Below, piece by piece: positions 8,611 through 16,046 of a stretch of 39,557 nt of DNA; the stretch's first letter is position 1, and every line of letters starts with the position of its first letter. This stretch comes from Megasphaera cerevisiae DSM 20462 (GTDB lineage Bacteria; Bacillota; Negativicutes; Veillonellales; Megasphaeraceae). The stretch is taken from NCBI RefSeq assembly GCF_001045675.1, contig NZ_LEKT01000025.1, positions 1 through 39,557 of the forward strand, written 5' to 3'. The notes below the pieces were generated by a model, which saw only the letters and a program-made list of their open reading frames with translations, searched no databases and was not told the origin of the DNA. A program made the position numbers and the translations under genes.

Positions 8611-8994
8611 TTATCGCGGCTCGTCCATTTCTTTCAATTTTTTTATTTCATCAGCATTAAAATATTTGCAGAATTCCCTTTCTGCTACTGCGTCAACAGT
8701 CTGTTCCATAGCTTTGAAACGGCAAAGCAACATTTCTGCCTGCGCAGTCAGCACTGACCCGCCGCCGGTTTTGCCGCCGGCATAACGGCGTGTCAGCGGA
8801 AATCCCCAAATGCGCTCGGCATTTTTAATGACGGTCCACGCTTTCGTGTAGGACATATTCATTCTCCTGGCAGCGCCCTGAAGAGAGCCGCATTGACCGA
8901 TTCCTTCCAAAAGTGCCGCCACTCCGGGGCCAAAGGCTTTATTGTCATCCATAATACGCACCGTCACCTTATAATGCAATCGTACATCATTCAC
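8611..8994 (-). CDS. ModE-family winged-helix regulator (N-terminal domain only)
   Basis: A 127-residue DNA-binding protein resembling the N-terminal LysR-like winged helix of ModE. FGPGVAALLEGIGQCGSLQGAARRM followed by NMSYTKAWTVIKNAE is the typical helix-turn-helix of this family (quoted in two parts), and RRYAGGKTGGGSVLTAQAE is the wing. There is no C-terminal molybdate-binding (TOBE) domain, so how it would sense molybdenum is not visible. AAGGAGG lies 11 bases before the ATG. It is the first gene of the molybdenum operon and probably controls it and perhaps the divergent mobAB gene. Confidence 0.88.
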   Translation of the reverse strand: MNDVRLHYKVTVRIMDDNKAFGPGVAALLEGIGQCGSLQGAARRMNMSYTKAWTVIKNAERIWGFPLTRRYAGGKTGGGSVLTAQAEMLLCRFKAMEQTVDAVAEREFCKYFNADEIKKLKEMDEPR

Positions 8995-9099
8995 AGCCTG
9001 GCCTCCTTACCGTTATTTTTATGCATGAATATCGCTTGCCATAGAAACCGGTCCGCCGCATACATCGTATGCTTTTTCAGAATCGATCTATATGTTTCT

Positions 9100-9128
9100 A
9101 TTATATATGAAAAATTATTAGGTTTCCA
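9100..9128 (-). promoter_or_regulatory. Candidate second promoter of the molybdenum operon
   Basis: On the minus strand TGGAAA (9128-9123) and TATAAT (9105-9100) are separated by 17 bases. The -10 is perfect, the -35 matches four of six. Transcription would start near 9093 and give a leader of about 100 bases. Confidence 0.45.
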
Positions 9129-9162
9129 TACTTTTTTTTAGGTATATAATATTTGCAATTTT

Positions 9163-9244
9163 CCGGCTGCCAGTCAACAAAAAATCATATTCCTATACAG
9201 CAACTGGCCAGCTTACAAGGACACCCACATCGGTGCATGATTTT
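9163..9244 (-). ncRNA. Structured 5' leader at the start of the molybdenum operon mRNA (candidate riboswitch)
   Basis: Transcripts from the promoter at 9251-9278 should begin near 9244, exactly at a stem AAAATCAT (9244-9233 region) that pairs with ATGATTTT (about 9178-9188). Inside are a hairpin CACC...GGTG and the self-complementary CTGGCCAG. A competing hairpin, GCCAGTT with GACTGGC (loop of 26), would break the outer stem. Two exclusive folds at the 5' end of a molybdenum operon suggest a regulatory RNA. I cannot confirm that it matches the known Moco riboswitch. The remaining leader (8995-9162) has a GCATAC/GTATGC hairpin and the second promoter; I see no gene in 8995-9390. Confidence 0.4.
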
Positions 9245-9250
9245 GTTCAT

Positions 9251-9278
9251 ATTATATCACGCATTTGTATACCGTCAA
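9251..9278 (-). promoter_or_regulatory. Promoter of the molybdenum operon
   Basis: On the minus strand TTGACG (9278-9273), 16-base spacer, TATAAT (9256-9251). This is the best sigma-70-type match in the divergent region. The start would be near 9244, giving a leader of about 250 bases before the ModE-like gene. Confidence 0.65.
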
Positions 9279-9390
9279 TGCGCTCCGCAGACAGTACGCA
9301 ATCACCGGACATTATCTCGTGCTGCCGGCCTGGTTTCTTGACCGCTTATGTGGTACGATACAGAAAAGCTGCTATTTGGAGGTGTGTACT

Positions 9391-10530
9391 ATGTCTGTTG
9401 TACTATCTGCAGACCTTTCTCTGGGTTTGCTTGTTCTGGCAGGAGGCCGCAGTTCCCGCATGGGACAGGATAAAGCCGGTCTTCCCTGGCAGGGCGGAAC
9501 ACTTCTTTCTTCCCTGCTGTGCCGCAGTCTGGCGGTGCCGTTTTCTGAAATTATCATATCTGCCAATCGTCCGCCTGATCTGCGTGCGCTGCCCTCGTCT
9601 CTGCAGGAAAGAATACGCATTACTGCCGACCGCTTTACAGACTGCGGACCTTTGGGCGGTATGGAGGCAGGACTCTGTGCCGGTTCGTGCGATTGGTACC
9701 TGGTCCTGTCCACGGATCTTCCTTTTTATGATTTTTCGCCTCTCTCGGACTGGTGCGCAATGCTTCACACTACACCTCCGGCAAAGCTGCCGCAGGTCAT
9801 TCTTCCTGTCGTAAACGGCACGGAAGAACCTTTGGCAGCCTTGTATTCGCGCCGTATACTGCCAGCTGTCCAAAAGGCGCTCCGAACCCGTGATTACCGC
9901 GTACGGCACATATATGCCGCCTGTCCGATCCGGCGCGTAGAGTCTTCAGGTCATGCACTTATATATATGAATGTAAATACCCCGTCGGCATACAAAGATG
10001 CCCGGGCCCGGGCGGTCAATCTGAAACGGCGCGTCCCCGTTGTGACCATCGCCGCCGGTCAGTCTCATGCAGGAAAAACGACATGTATCGTGACTCTGAT
10101 CCGGGAGCTGACTCGCCGCGGCTGCACGGTTGGCTACATCAAAAGCACGCATCATACCGAACTTGCCGAAAAAGCGGGCTCCGATACCTGGCGCGCCATT
10201 CAAGCCGGAGCCGCTGCCGTCCGTCTCTGTGGTCCGCCGGGCACACTGAATTTCCATAAAAAATCGCAGCAGCTGCTGGCGCTTGCCCAAACCCTTCCCG
10301 TCGATATCGCCTTCATTGAAAGCCGCCGTCACGGTGTATTTCCTATTTTGGAAGTCTGTCGCCGCGGCTATGACCGGCTCCCTGAGCCGGACCCACATAT
10401 CGTTGCTGTCATTAACGACGATATCCCTTCCGACAGCCTGTCCCTCCGGCATTTTAAAACCGTTCAAATAGATGCGCTTGTTTCTTATATTATATTTCTG
10501 ACGCAGGAAAGTCCTTCCCATTTCTTTTAA
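9391..10530 (+). CDS. MobA-MobB fusion: molybdenum cofactor guanylyltransferase and adaptor
   Basis: Residues 1 to about 195 are MobA, which adds GMP to Mo-molybdopterin to make MGD: LVLAGGRSSRMGQDKAGLPW is the signature loop, and STDLPF near residue 110 the metal site. Residues from about 212 are MobB, a GTP-binding adaptor: IAAGQSHAGKTT is its P-loop. The fusion gives 379 residues. GGAGGTG stands before the ATG at 9391; an in-frame ATG at 9265 has no ribosome site and adds nothing resembling MobA. It precedes fdhF, whose product needs bis-MGD, so the pairing makes sense. A possible plus-strand -10 (TATAAT, 9145-9150) lacks a good -35. Confidence 0.92.
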   Translation: MSVVLSADLSLGLLVLAGGRSSRMGQDKAGLPWQGGTLLSSLLCRSLAVPFSEIIISANRPPDLRALPSSLQERIRITADRFTDCGPLGGMEAGLCAGSCDWYLVLSTDLPFYDFSPLSDWCAMLHTTPPAKLPQVILPVVNGTEEPLAALYSRRILPAVQKALRTRDYRVRHIYAACPIRRVESSGHALIYMNVNTPSAYKDARARAVNLKRRVPVVTIAAGQSHAGKTTCIVTLIRELTRRGCTVGYIKSTHHTELAEKAGSDTWRAIQAGAAAVRLCGPPGTLNFHKKSQQLLALAQTLPVDIAFIESRRHGVFPILEVCRRGYDRLPEPDPHIVAVINDDIPSDSLSLRHFKTVQIDALVSYIIFLTQESPSHFF

Positions 10531-10595
10531 AGCATAAAACATATTGTAAAATTCGTAATTTATATCATAAAATTAGATATCATATACAAAAATAA

Positions 10596-10624
10596 TTGCG
10601 TATGGGAGGGAAAAAGTATAAAAT
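10596..10624 (+). promoter_or_regulatory. Candidate fdhF promoter
   Basis: TTGCGT (10596-10601), 17-base spacer, TAAAAT (10619-10624) in an AT-rich gap after mobAB. It would give a leader of roughly 110 bases containing the terminator-like hairpin at 10689-10724. Confidence 0.4.
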
Positions 10625-10671
10625 AATAATGTCATTACAGTAATACATGTCTGCATTGCATATTATAACCA

Positions 10672-10724
10672 CTGAGAGTATCCTCAGGGACGCCCTGTAC
10701 AATAGCGGCGTCTTTATTTTTTTA
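10672..10724 (+). promoter_or_regulatory. fdhF leader with internal terminator and competing hairpins (candidate attenuator)
   Basis: GACGCC (10689-10694) pairs with GGCGTC (10707-10712) and is followed by TTTATTTTTTT: a Rho-independent terminator that ends 20 bases before the fdhF start, inside its leader. Immediately upstream CTGAG/CTCAG (10672-10676 with 10683-10687) forms a hairpin, and CAGGG/CCCTG (10685-10689 with 10693-10697) overlaps the 5' arm of the terminator, so it could act as an anti-terminator. The signal sensed is unknown. Confidence 0.5.
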
Positions 10725-10743
10725 CGTAAAGAAGGGTTGGCAC

Positions 10744-12936
10744 ATGACGGCATATAAAAAAGTAAATACAATTTGCCCATATTGCGGTACCGGTTGCGTT
10801 ATTGAATGTACCGTAGATACGGAACATAACCGCATCCTCGAGGCCAAAGGTTCCCCGGACGGCGTCAATAACGAAGGCCGGCTATGCCTGAAAGGACTAT
10901 ACGGCTGGGATTATTTGAACGATCCGCAGATTTTGACCCGGCGCATACAGAAACCCATGATCCGCCGCAGCGGGAAAAAATCTCCGCTGGAAGAAGTTTC
11001 ATGGGATGAAGCAATCCATTTTGCCGCTGATAAGCTTAAAACGTTAATACGTCAATACGGTCCGGACTGCGTCATGGGCGCCGGTTCCGCCCGCGGTCCG
11101 GGAAATGAAGCGGCATATATTACACAAAAATTTATGCGCGCAGCGATCGGCACGAATAATGTCGATCACTGTGCCCGTATTTGACACGCCCCCTCAGTTG
11201 CCGGGCTCGGTGAGTCCGTAGGAGAAGGCGCTATGTCCTTCAGCGTCCCGGAAATCGAAGACGCAGAAGTTATTTTCAATATGGGCTACAACGGTCCTGT
11301 ATCACATCCCCTCGTAGCACGACGCATCGTTCGTGCCAAGAAAAAAGGCTGCCAGATCATTTGCGTAGATCCACGCAAAACGGAAACAGCCCGCATCGCC
11401 ACCATTTACCTTCCTATCAAGGGTGGTACCAATATGCTGTTTTTGAATGCCATGGCACATGTCATGATTACGGAGGATCTCATCGATCATGATTTTATCA
11501 GCCGGCATACGACAGGATTTGCGGCCTATGCCAAAGAAATCACGCAGGCGCAATACCGGCCGGAGGCTATCGCCGAACAGACGCAGCTCAACCCGGAGGA
11601 TATCCGCAAAGCCGCCCGCCTGTTTGCTTCCTCCAAGCATACTATCACCCTGTGGGGCATGGGTATTACCCAATTTTCTCAAGGTGTAGAATGCGTCATT
11701 GCGTGTTCCAACCTTAGTCTCATGACAGGAAATTTCGGGCATTATGCTACTGGCGTCGGCCCGGTTCGCGGTCAGAACAATGTCCAGGGAACCTGCGACA
11801 TGGGCGTGCTTCCCAATGTCTATCCCGGCTACCAAGCAGTAACCGACCCGGAAATCCGCGCCAAGTTTGAAAGGGCCTGGGGTGTATCCCTGCCGGCTGT
11901 GCCGGGACTCCCGCTGACACAGGTGCCGGACCGGGTACTGCGTGAGCCGGATCCGAAAAAACAGATCCATGCGTATTATATTGTCGGCGAAGATCCGGCC
12001 CAATCCGATCCTGATCTGGAAGAAATCCGCGAAACCTTGTCTCGGGTATTCGTCATTGTACAAGACATATTCCGCAACAAGACTTGTGAATATGCCGACG
12101 TTATTTTTCCGGCCACGGCCTGGGGCGAGCATGAAGGCGTATACTCAGCCTGCGACCGCCGCTTCCAGCGCGTTCGTAAACTCATCGAGCCGCAGGCAGG
12201 CTGCAAAACAGATTGGGAAATTCAGTGCCTGGTAGCAACCGCTATGGGGTATCCCATGCAGTATGACAACACCCGTCAGATTTGGGATGAAATGCGGTCT
12301 CTGGCACCGAAATTCGCCGGCGCGTCTTATGAAAAACTGGACTCTCATCATGGTGTCCAGTGGCCCTGCTGGTCTGAAGACCCAGAGGATACGGGCACGC
12401 AGTATCTCCATGCAGGCGGTCAGTTCGCCACTAAAGACGGCCGGGGGAATTTTCTTTTCTTCCCCTATACACCTGTACAGGAAGCAGAAGATGCGGAATA
12501 TCCCCTGTCCTTCAGTACGGTCCGTGAAGTAGGGCATTACTCCGTCCGCACCATGACGGGAAACTGCCGCCTGCTCCGCTCGCTGGCCGATGAACCGGGC
12601 TATATTTATATGAATCCGGCAGATTGTAAACCGCTAGGTCTCACAAAAGACGAATTAGTCCGCGTCGTTTCCCGCCGCGGCCATACAATCACACGTTGTC
12701 TGCCGACGGAACGCGTCGCCAAGGGCGCTACGTATATGACATATCAATGGTGGGTCGGCGCCTGCAACGAACTGACGAATTCAGTTTTTGATCCCAAAAG
12801 CCATACGCCGGAATTCAAATATTGCGCCTGCCGTGTCGAAAAGATCGCAGACCAGACAAAAGCCGAACAGTATGTCAAGGATCAATACGCGGCAATTCGC
12901 CGGCAAATGGGCATTACCGGAGGCACCTCTGTATAA
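10744..12936 (+). CDS. fdhF: Formate dehydrogenase H-type, selenocysteine-containing
   Basis: Oxidises formate to CO2 at a bis-MGD molybdenum centre with one [4Fe-4S] cluster. The in-frame TGA at 11182-11184 is read as selenocysteine 147, not stop: the frame continues without break, flanking residues (NNVDHCARI before, HAPSVAGL after) match the E. coli FdhF active site, and a SECIS-like hairpin follows. Total about 730 residues against 715 in E. coli. The cluster cysteines are Cys11, Cys14, Cys18 and Cys48. MTGN, GVGPVRGQNNVQG and STVREVGHYS are typical cofactor-binding segments, and the tail KYCACRVEKIADQ matches FdhF. No electron-transfer or hydrogenase partner is in the window. Automated callers would split this into two genes. 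Confidence 0.96.
11193..11214 (+). promoter_or_regulatory. Bacterial SECIS hairpin for fdhF Sec147
   Basis: CTCA (11193-11196) pairs with TGAG (11211-11214) and CCG (11201-11203) with CGG (11208-11210), closing a GGCT loop (11204-11207). The unpaired GTTG on the 5' side resembles the bulged U of the E. coli element. The loop begins 19 bases after the TGA, against 18 in E. coli fdhF. Confidence 0.8.
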
Positions 12937-12966
12937 TGAATAAATTTATCAGAAACGAGAAATTAC

Positions 12967-14199
12967 ATGAAAGCAGTTACTTTAGAAGAAGCCAGACACC
13001 GCTGGAACGGTGCGCTGGCTCCCCGTATCCCTTCAATCGAATATGTCAGTCCTCAGCAAGCCTATGGACGAATTGTCGGGCAGGATATCCGCGCCATCCA
13101 TCCATACCCGCCATATCGTAAGTCCCCTTTTGACGGCTACGCCCTTCATCTGGATACGCAATGCCGCACGTATGAAATCATTGCTACTATCGGCGCCGGC
13201 ATGCTGTATACGTCACCGGTAGCTCCCGGTCAGGCCGTACGTCTCATGACCGGCTGTGCCGTTCCTGACAGCTGTAATACCGTTATTATGCAGGAACAGA
13301 CTATACGAACGGGCCATACGTTGGAAATCACAGTACCGTTGCAGGCCGGCGACAATATCGTCCCAGCCGGTGAAGAATGCCGCCGGGGAGATCTGCTTTT
13401 GCCCCATGGCACCTATTTAACGAGCGGCGATGTTTCCGTAGCCGTCGGCATGGGCAATACGCAGATTCCGGTGTATCAGGATATCCGGGTACTGCTTCTC
13501 ACATCCGGGCGGGAGGTTGTCCTGCCCGGCGAAGTCCGGCATGCCGGGCAGATTTATAATTCCAATGCATTTTTCTTTCGACAGCTTTTGATAGAAGAAG
13601 GCATTCATTCTGTATCCTTTTACCACGTTACAGATGATCCGGCCCGTCTGGAATCAGAAATAGAAGCCGTCCGCAATTTAGCCGCACAGGCAGATTTGAT
13701 TATTAGTACAGGCGGAGTGTCTGTCGGCCTTTTCGATACAATGCCGCAAATTTATGAAGCGCTCGGAGCTCACTGCCTGTATAATCGTATCGCTATGCGT
13801 CCTGGTTCGGCATCTTATGGCGGCATAATCGAAAGAAAAGATGACCCGCCGCGAGCCGTTCTCGGTCTGTCAGGCAATCCTGCAGCGGCGTTTAATGCCT
13901 ATCATCTCCTGGCCGTTCCAGTCCTGCGCCGTATGCGCGGTGAAAAAGATAGTGATTTTCCTGTCATTACCTGCCGCATGCACGGTAGTATCAATAAAAA
14001 AAATCCTGTGGAGCGTTTTGTCCAGGGACATGTGTCGTTTGACAAGGGCGAGGCATTTTTCACCCCCAATCACGTTATTACCTCCAGTGCGCTTCTCGGT
14101 CTTGCCCACACTAACGGCCTGGCCATCCTGCCCAAGGGGGATCTACCCTGCCGTGACGGTCAAACCGTACGGGTACTGCTGTTAAAACGCTTATCATAA
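12967..14199 (+). CDS. moeA: Molybdopterin molybdenumtransferase MoeA
   Basis: Inserts molybdate into adenylylated molybdopterin. The 410-residue protein has the full MoeA layout: N-terminal domains with SPFDGYAL near residue 53 and RLMTGCAVPDSCNTVIMQE near 92-110, then the MoCF domain (LLLTSGREVVLPGE, GQIYNSN, ISTGGVSVG), and LGLSGNPAAAFNAY near 300. A C-terminal beta domain follows. The region usually reading STGDEL is TSGREV here, a mild deviation. It starts 30 bases after fdhF, so is probably cotranscribed. It ends just before a strong bidirectional terminator. Confidence 0.94.
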   Translation: MKAVTLEEARHRWNGALAPRIPSIEYVSPQQAYGRIVGQDIRAIHPYPPYRKSPFDGYALHLDTQCRTYEIIATIGAGMLYTSPVAPGQAVRLMTGCAVPDSCNTVIMQEQTIRTGHTLEITVPLQAGDNIVPAGEECRRGDLLLPHGTYLTSGDVSVAVGMGNTQIPVYQDIRVLLLTSGREVVLPGEVRHAGQIYNSNAFFFRQLLIEEGIHSVSFYHVTDDPARLESEIEAVRNLAAQADLIISTGGVSVGLFDTMPQIYEALGAHCLYNRIAMRPGSASYGGIIERKDDPPRAVLGLSGNPAAAFNAYHLLAVPVLRRMRGEKDSDFPVITCRMHGSINKKNPVERFVQGHVSFDKGEAFFTPNHVITSSALLGLAHTNGLAILPKGDLPCRDGQTVRVLLLKRLS

Positions 14200-14214
14200 A
14201 ATTATGCCTTTCCC

Positions 14215-14276
14215 AAAGAATACCGGCAGCCCCGCATCTCCAGTTCAGAGAGAATGCAGGGCTGCCGGTATTCTTT
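14215..14276. terminator. Bidirectional terminator between moeA and fdhD
   Basis: An 18-bp perfect inverted repeat (14215-14232 with 14259-14276), with inner pairing GCAT/ATGC and TCTC/GAGA. It separates the convergent moeA and fdhD genes and overlaps the fdhD stop codon. Confidence 0.85.
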
Positions 14277-15021
14277 ATTCCGTCAGGCAAATCCGTTCAT
14301 GATGCGTAAACAAACGGAATGAATCGGGGCGCAGACCACAGACCAGTGTAATGCCATAAGTTTCTGCCAGAGAAATCCCCAGGGTCGTCGGCAGGGCCCG
14401 TGATGCAATCACCGGTACGCCAATACCGTGAACCTTGGTAATGACCGACTGCGGCACACGGCCGCTGAAAATAAGAACAGCCTGAGACACATTGATAGAC
14501 TGCAGCGCCACTAGTCCCCGCAGCCGGTCCAGCACATTATGACGGCCAATATCTTCAGTATACGCCAGGATCTTGCCGTCCCGAACCAGAGCGCCTTCAT
14601 GCACTCCATGGGAGCTGTGATGTGCTGCCGAAAGACTGTCCAGTAATCCGCCGCAGCGGCAAAGTGCCGAGGCGGCAATCGGGGTAAAGGCCGCTGCCGA
14701 AGATGCCGCAGCCGCTTTCTCAATTGCCGGTCCGCTGACCGCTTCTACATATACAGCGCCGTCTTCCATCCGAGTCGACTGGATAGCGCTATTTTCCGGC
14801 ATCAACCCCTCTGCAAGGCAATACCCGACAGCCAGAGGCATCATATCATGAGGTGACGATATAAGCGTGGTCACCTGTTTTCCATTGAGAAACAGCGCTG
14901 TCGCCGTTTCCTCAGCAATAGGCCGTATTTCAGATTTTTCCCGGCCCTGTGTATACTCGGTATACGTCATATCGGAGCATGGAGAAAAAACAAAGTTTTC
15001 CTCTGTCGCCGCTTTTTTCAT
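14275..15021 (-). CDS. fdhD: Formate dehydrogenase accessory sulfurtransferase FdhD
   Basis: FdhD sulfurates the bis-MGD cofactor of formate dehydrogenase, using a cysteine loop normally written CGxCG. Family segments are clear: IRPIAEETATALFLNGK, SSPHDMMPLAVGYCLAEGL, EDIGRHNVLDRLRG and FSGRVPQSVITKV, with ASRALPTTLGISLAE near the end. The cysteine loop reads LCRCGG, a CxC spacing rather than CxxC, so transfer chemistry may differ. The ATG at 15021 is chosen, with AAGGAAG ten bases upstream; a TTG just before it is an alternative. The gene sits behind yqeB at the end of the xdhD operon, not beside fdhF, so it may serve FdhF, the selenium hydroxylase, or both. Confidence 0.9.
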   Translation of the reverse strand: MKKAATEENFVFSPCSDMTYTEYTQGREKSEIRPIAEETATALFLNGKQVTTLISSPHDMMPLAVGYCLAEGLMPENSAIQSTRMEDGAVYVEAVSGPAIEKAAAASSAAAFTPIAASALCRCGGLLDSLSAAHHSSHGVHEGALVRDGKILAYTEDIGRHNVLDRLRGLVALQSINVSQAVLIFSGRVPQSVITKVHGIGVPVIASRALPTTLGISLAETYGITLVCGLRPDSFRLFTHHERICLTE

Positions 15022-15054
15022 CAACCAATCGCTTCCTTTATCTTCATCTGTTAA

Positions 15055-15894
15055 TTATCTTGCGTCCAGCCACAGCAGTGCTGTCACTACTGCTCCACCG
15101 ATACATCGCGCCTTATCGGAAATGGTAAAACAATTTTTCAATTCGCTCTTACGCGGATCAATATCCGCAATTTTAAAGCCTTTGGTAACGGGATAGGCGT
15201 CGCGGATCATCCCCCGCACCAAGCCGGGCAAGGTTGCCGTGACCGTTTCTCCCACAGCCTCCTGCAGCAGTACGCTGCTGCTCAGGGGTTCTTCAGTAAT
15301 AACAGCAATTCGCTGACCTTCAGCTACCATATCGCCAATTTTGGCCAATCCATAAAACCAGCCCCGGCAGGTGCTGTGCAGAACCCGTTCTTTTCCATAG
15401 CCGGCAATCATGCCGGGGACACCGGTATTGGGCTTAGCCGTTCCCTTGAGAATAATACGTCCCAAGTCATGACCGCGCATGGTTTCAATTACAGCATCTG
15501 CATCTTTTCCAGCGGTAAACCCCGGCCCCAAGGCAATCGTGTGCGGTGCCATCGACCGCGTCGTACCTACATTTTTTTTTGCCAGAATGGCGTCAACGAC
15601 AGCCCAGGGCTGCAAATCCTTGACGGCATGAGCACCGGGATCAATAAGCACGGGTATCTCACCTTGTGTCAGCGCCTGCTCTATAGCACCGCCATTGGTG
15701 CAGCGCCTGGCCGTCACATCTTCCACCGTGCATACGCCGTCATATATAGCTTCGGACAGCGCAACCTGACGGCGAATCGCCGACGGGACCGCTGTTTCCA
15801 ATATGATGACAGGCCATCCGGCCCGATGCAGCGCCTGGATCGTACCGGTAGCAATATCTCCACCGCCTCTGACGAGTATTAATTGATGTTTCAT
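15055..15894 (-). CDS. yqeB: Selenium-dependent molybdenum hydroxylase system protein YqeB
   Basis: YqeB (EF2563-type) is a marker of enzymes with a labile selenium on molybdenum. Its exact reaction is not known. The 279-residue protein begins with a Rossmann-like ILVRGGGDIATGTIQAL and has an XdhC-like part in the first half, followed by LGPGFTAGKDADAVIET near residue 125 and a C-terminal half with DIDPRKSELKNCFTISDKA. The start ATG has GGAGG six bases upstream, and that site can be masked by the leader described at 15895-16008. It is downstream of xdhD by 152 bases and upstream of fdhD by 33. Confidence 0.9.
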   Translation of the reverse strand: MKHQLILVRGGGDIATGTIQALHRAGWPVIILETAVPSAIRRQVALSEAIYDGVCTVEDVTARRCTNGGAIEQALTQGEIPVLIDPGAHAVKDLQPWAVVDAILAKKNVGTTRSMAPHTIALGPGFTAGKDADAVIETMRGHDLGRIILKGTAKPNTGVPGMIAGYGKERVLHSTCRGWFYGLAKIGDMVAEGQRIAVITEEPLSSSVLLQEAVGETVTATLPGLVRGMIRDAYPVTKGFKIADIDPRKSELKNCFTISDKARCIGGAVVTALLWLDAR

Positions 15895-16008
15895 CGCAGC
15901 CTCCTATGCAACAAACCAAGGGAGGCTGTCACACACGGGTCCGCAACAGCTCCTACGGCACTCTTAGCGCGGCGTCTGAGCAGATCGGCAGGTGCCACAG
16001 CTCTCTCG
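15895..16008 (-). ncRNA. yqeB leader RNA, candidate translational riboswitch
   Basis: On the minus strand four segments matter. A (16005-15997) reads GAGAGCTGT, B (15953-15946) GGAGCTGT, C (15929-15921) ACAGCCTCC and D (15904-15897) GGAGGCTG. D is the yqeB ribosome site. C pairs perfectly with D over 8 bp (16-nt loop), hiding the site. C can instead pair with B (8 bp, one bulge) or with A (8 of 9), freeing it. A GGCAC/GTGCC stem (15996-15992 with 15961-15957) lies between A and B. A TATACT (16020-16015) would start transcription close to A, though without a good -35. No known riboswitch class was recognised by eye. Confidence 0.55.
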
Positions 16009-16025
16009 TATATTAGTATACACCA

Positions 16026-16046
16026 AACGGGTAATTACTGCCCGTT
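16026..16046 (-). other. Small hairpin after xdhD
   Basis: AACGGG (16026-16031) pairs with CCCGTT (16041-16046), next to the xdhD stop. On the minus strand no T run follows, so it is not a convincing terminator and may mark an RNA end or processing site before the yqeB leader. Confidence 0.35.

Noticed and set aside
9265-9390. Longer mobAB product starting at 9265
   Set aside because: The extra residues resemble no MobA sequence, and the only good ribosome site serves the ATG at 9391.
10685-10697. Guanidine-II (mini-ykkC) type hairpin in the fdhF leader
   Set aside because: CAGGGACGCCCTG looks similar, but the loop is not ACGR, only one hairpin is present and no guanidine-related gene follows.
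10744-12936. Two separate formate dehydrogenase genes (10744-11184 and 11233-12936)
   Set aside because: The TGA between them is at the family's selenocysteine position, the frame continues with matching residues and a SECIS-like hairpin follows. I treat it as one selenoprotein gene.
15895-16008. A tRNA, including tRNA-Sec, in the yqeB leader
   Set aside because: GC-rich pairing drew attention, but there is no T-arm GTTCRA motif, no anticodon arm and no CCA end on either strand.
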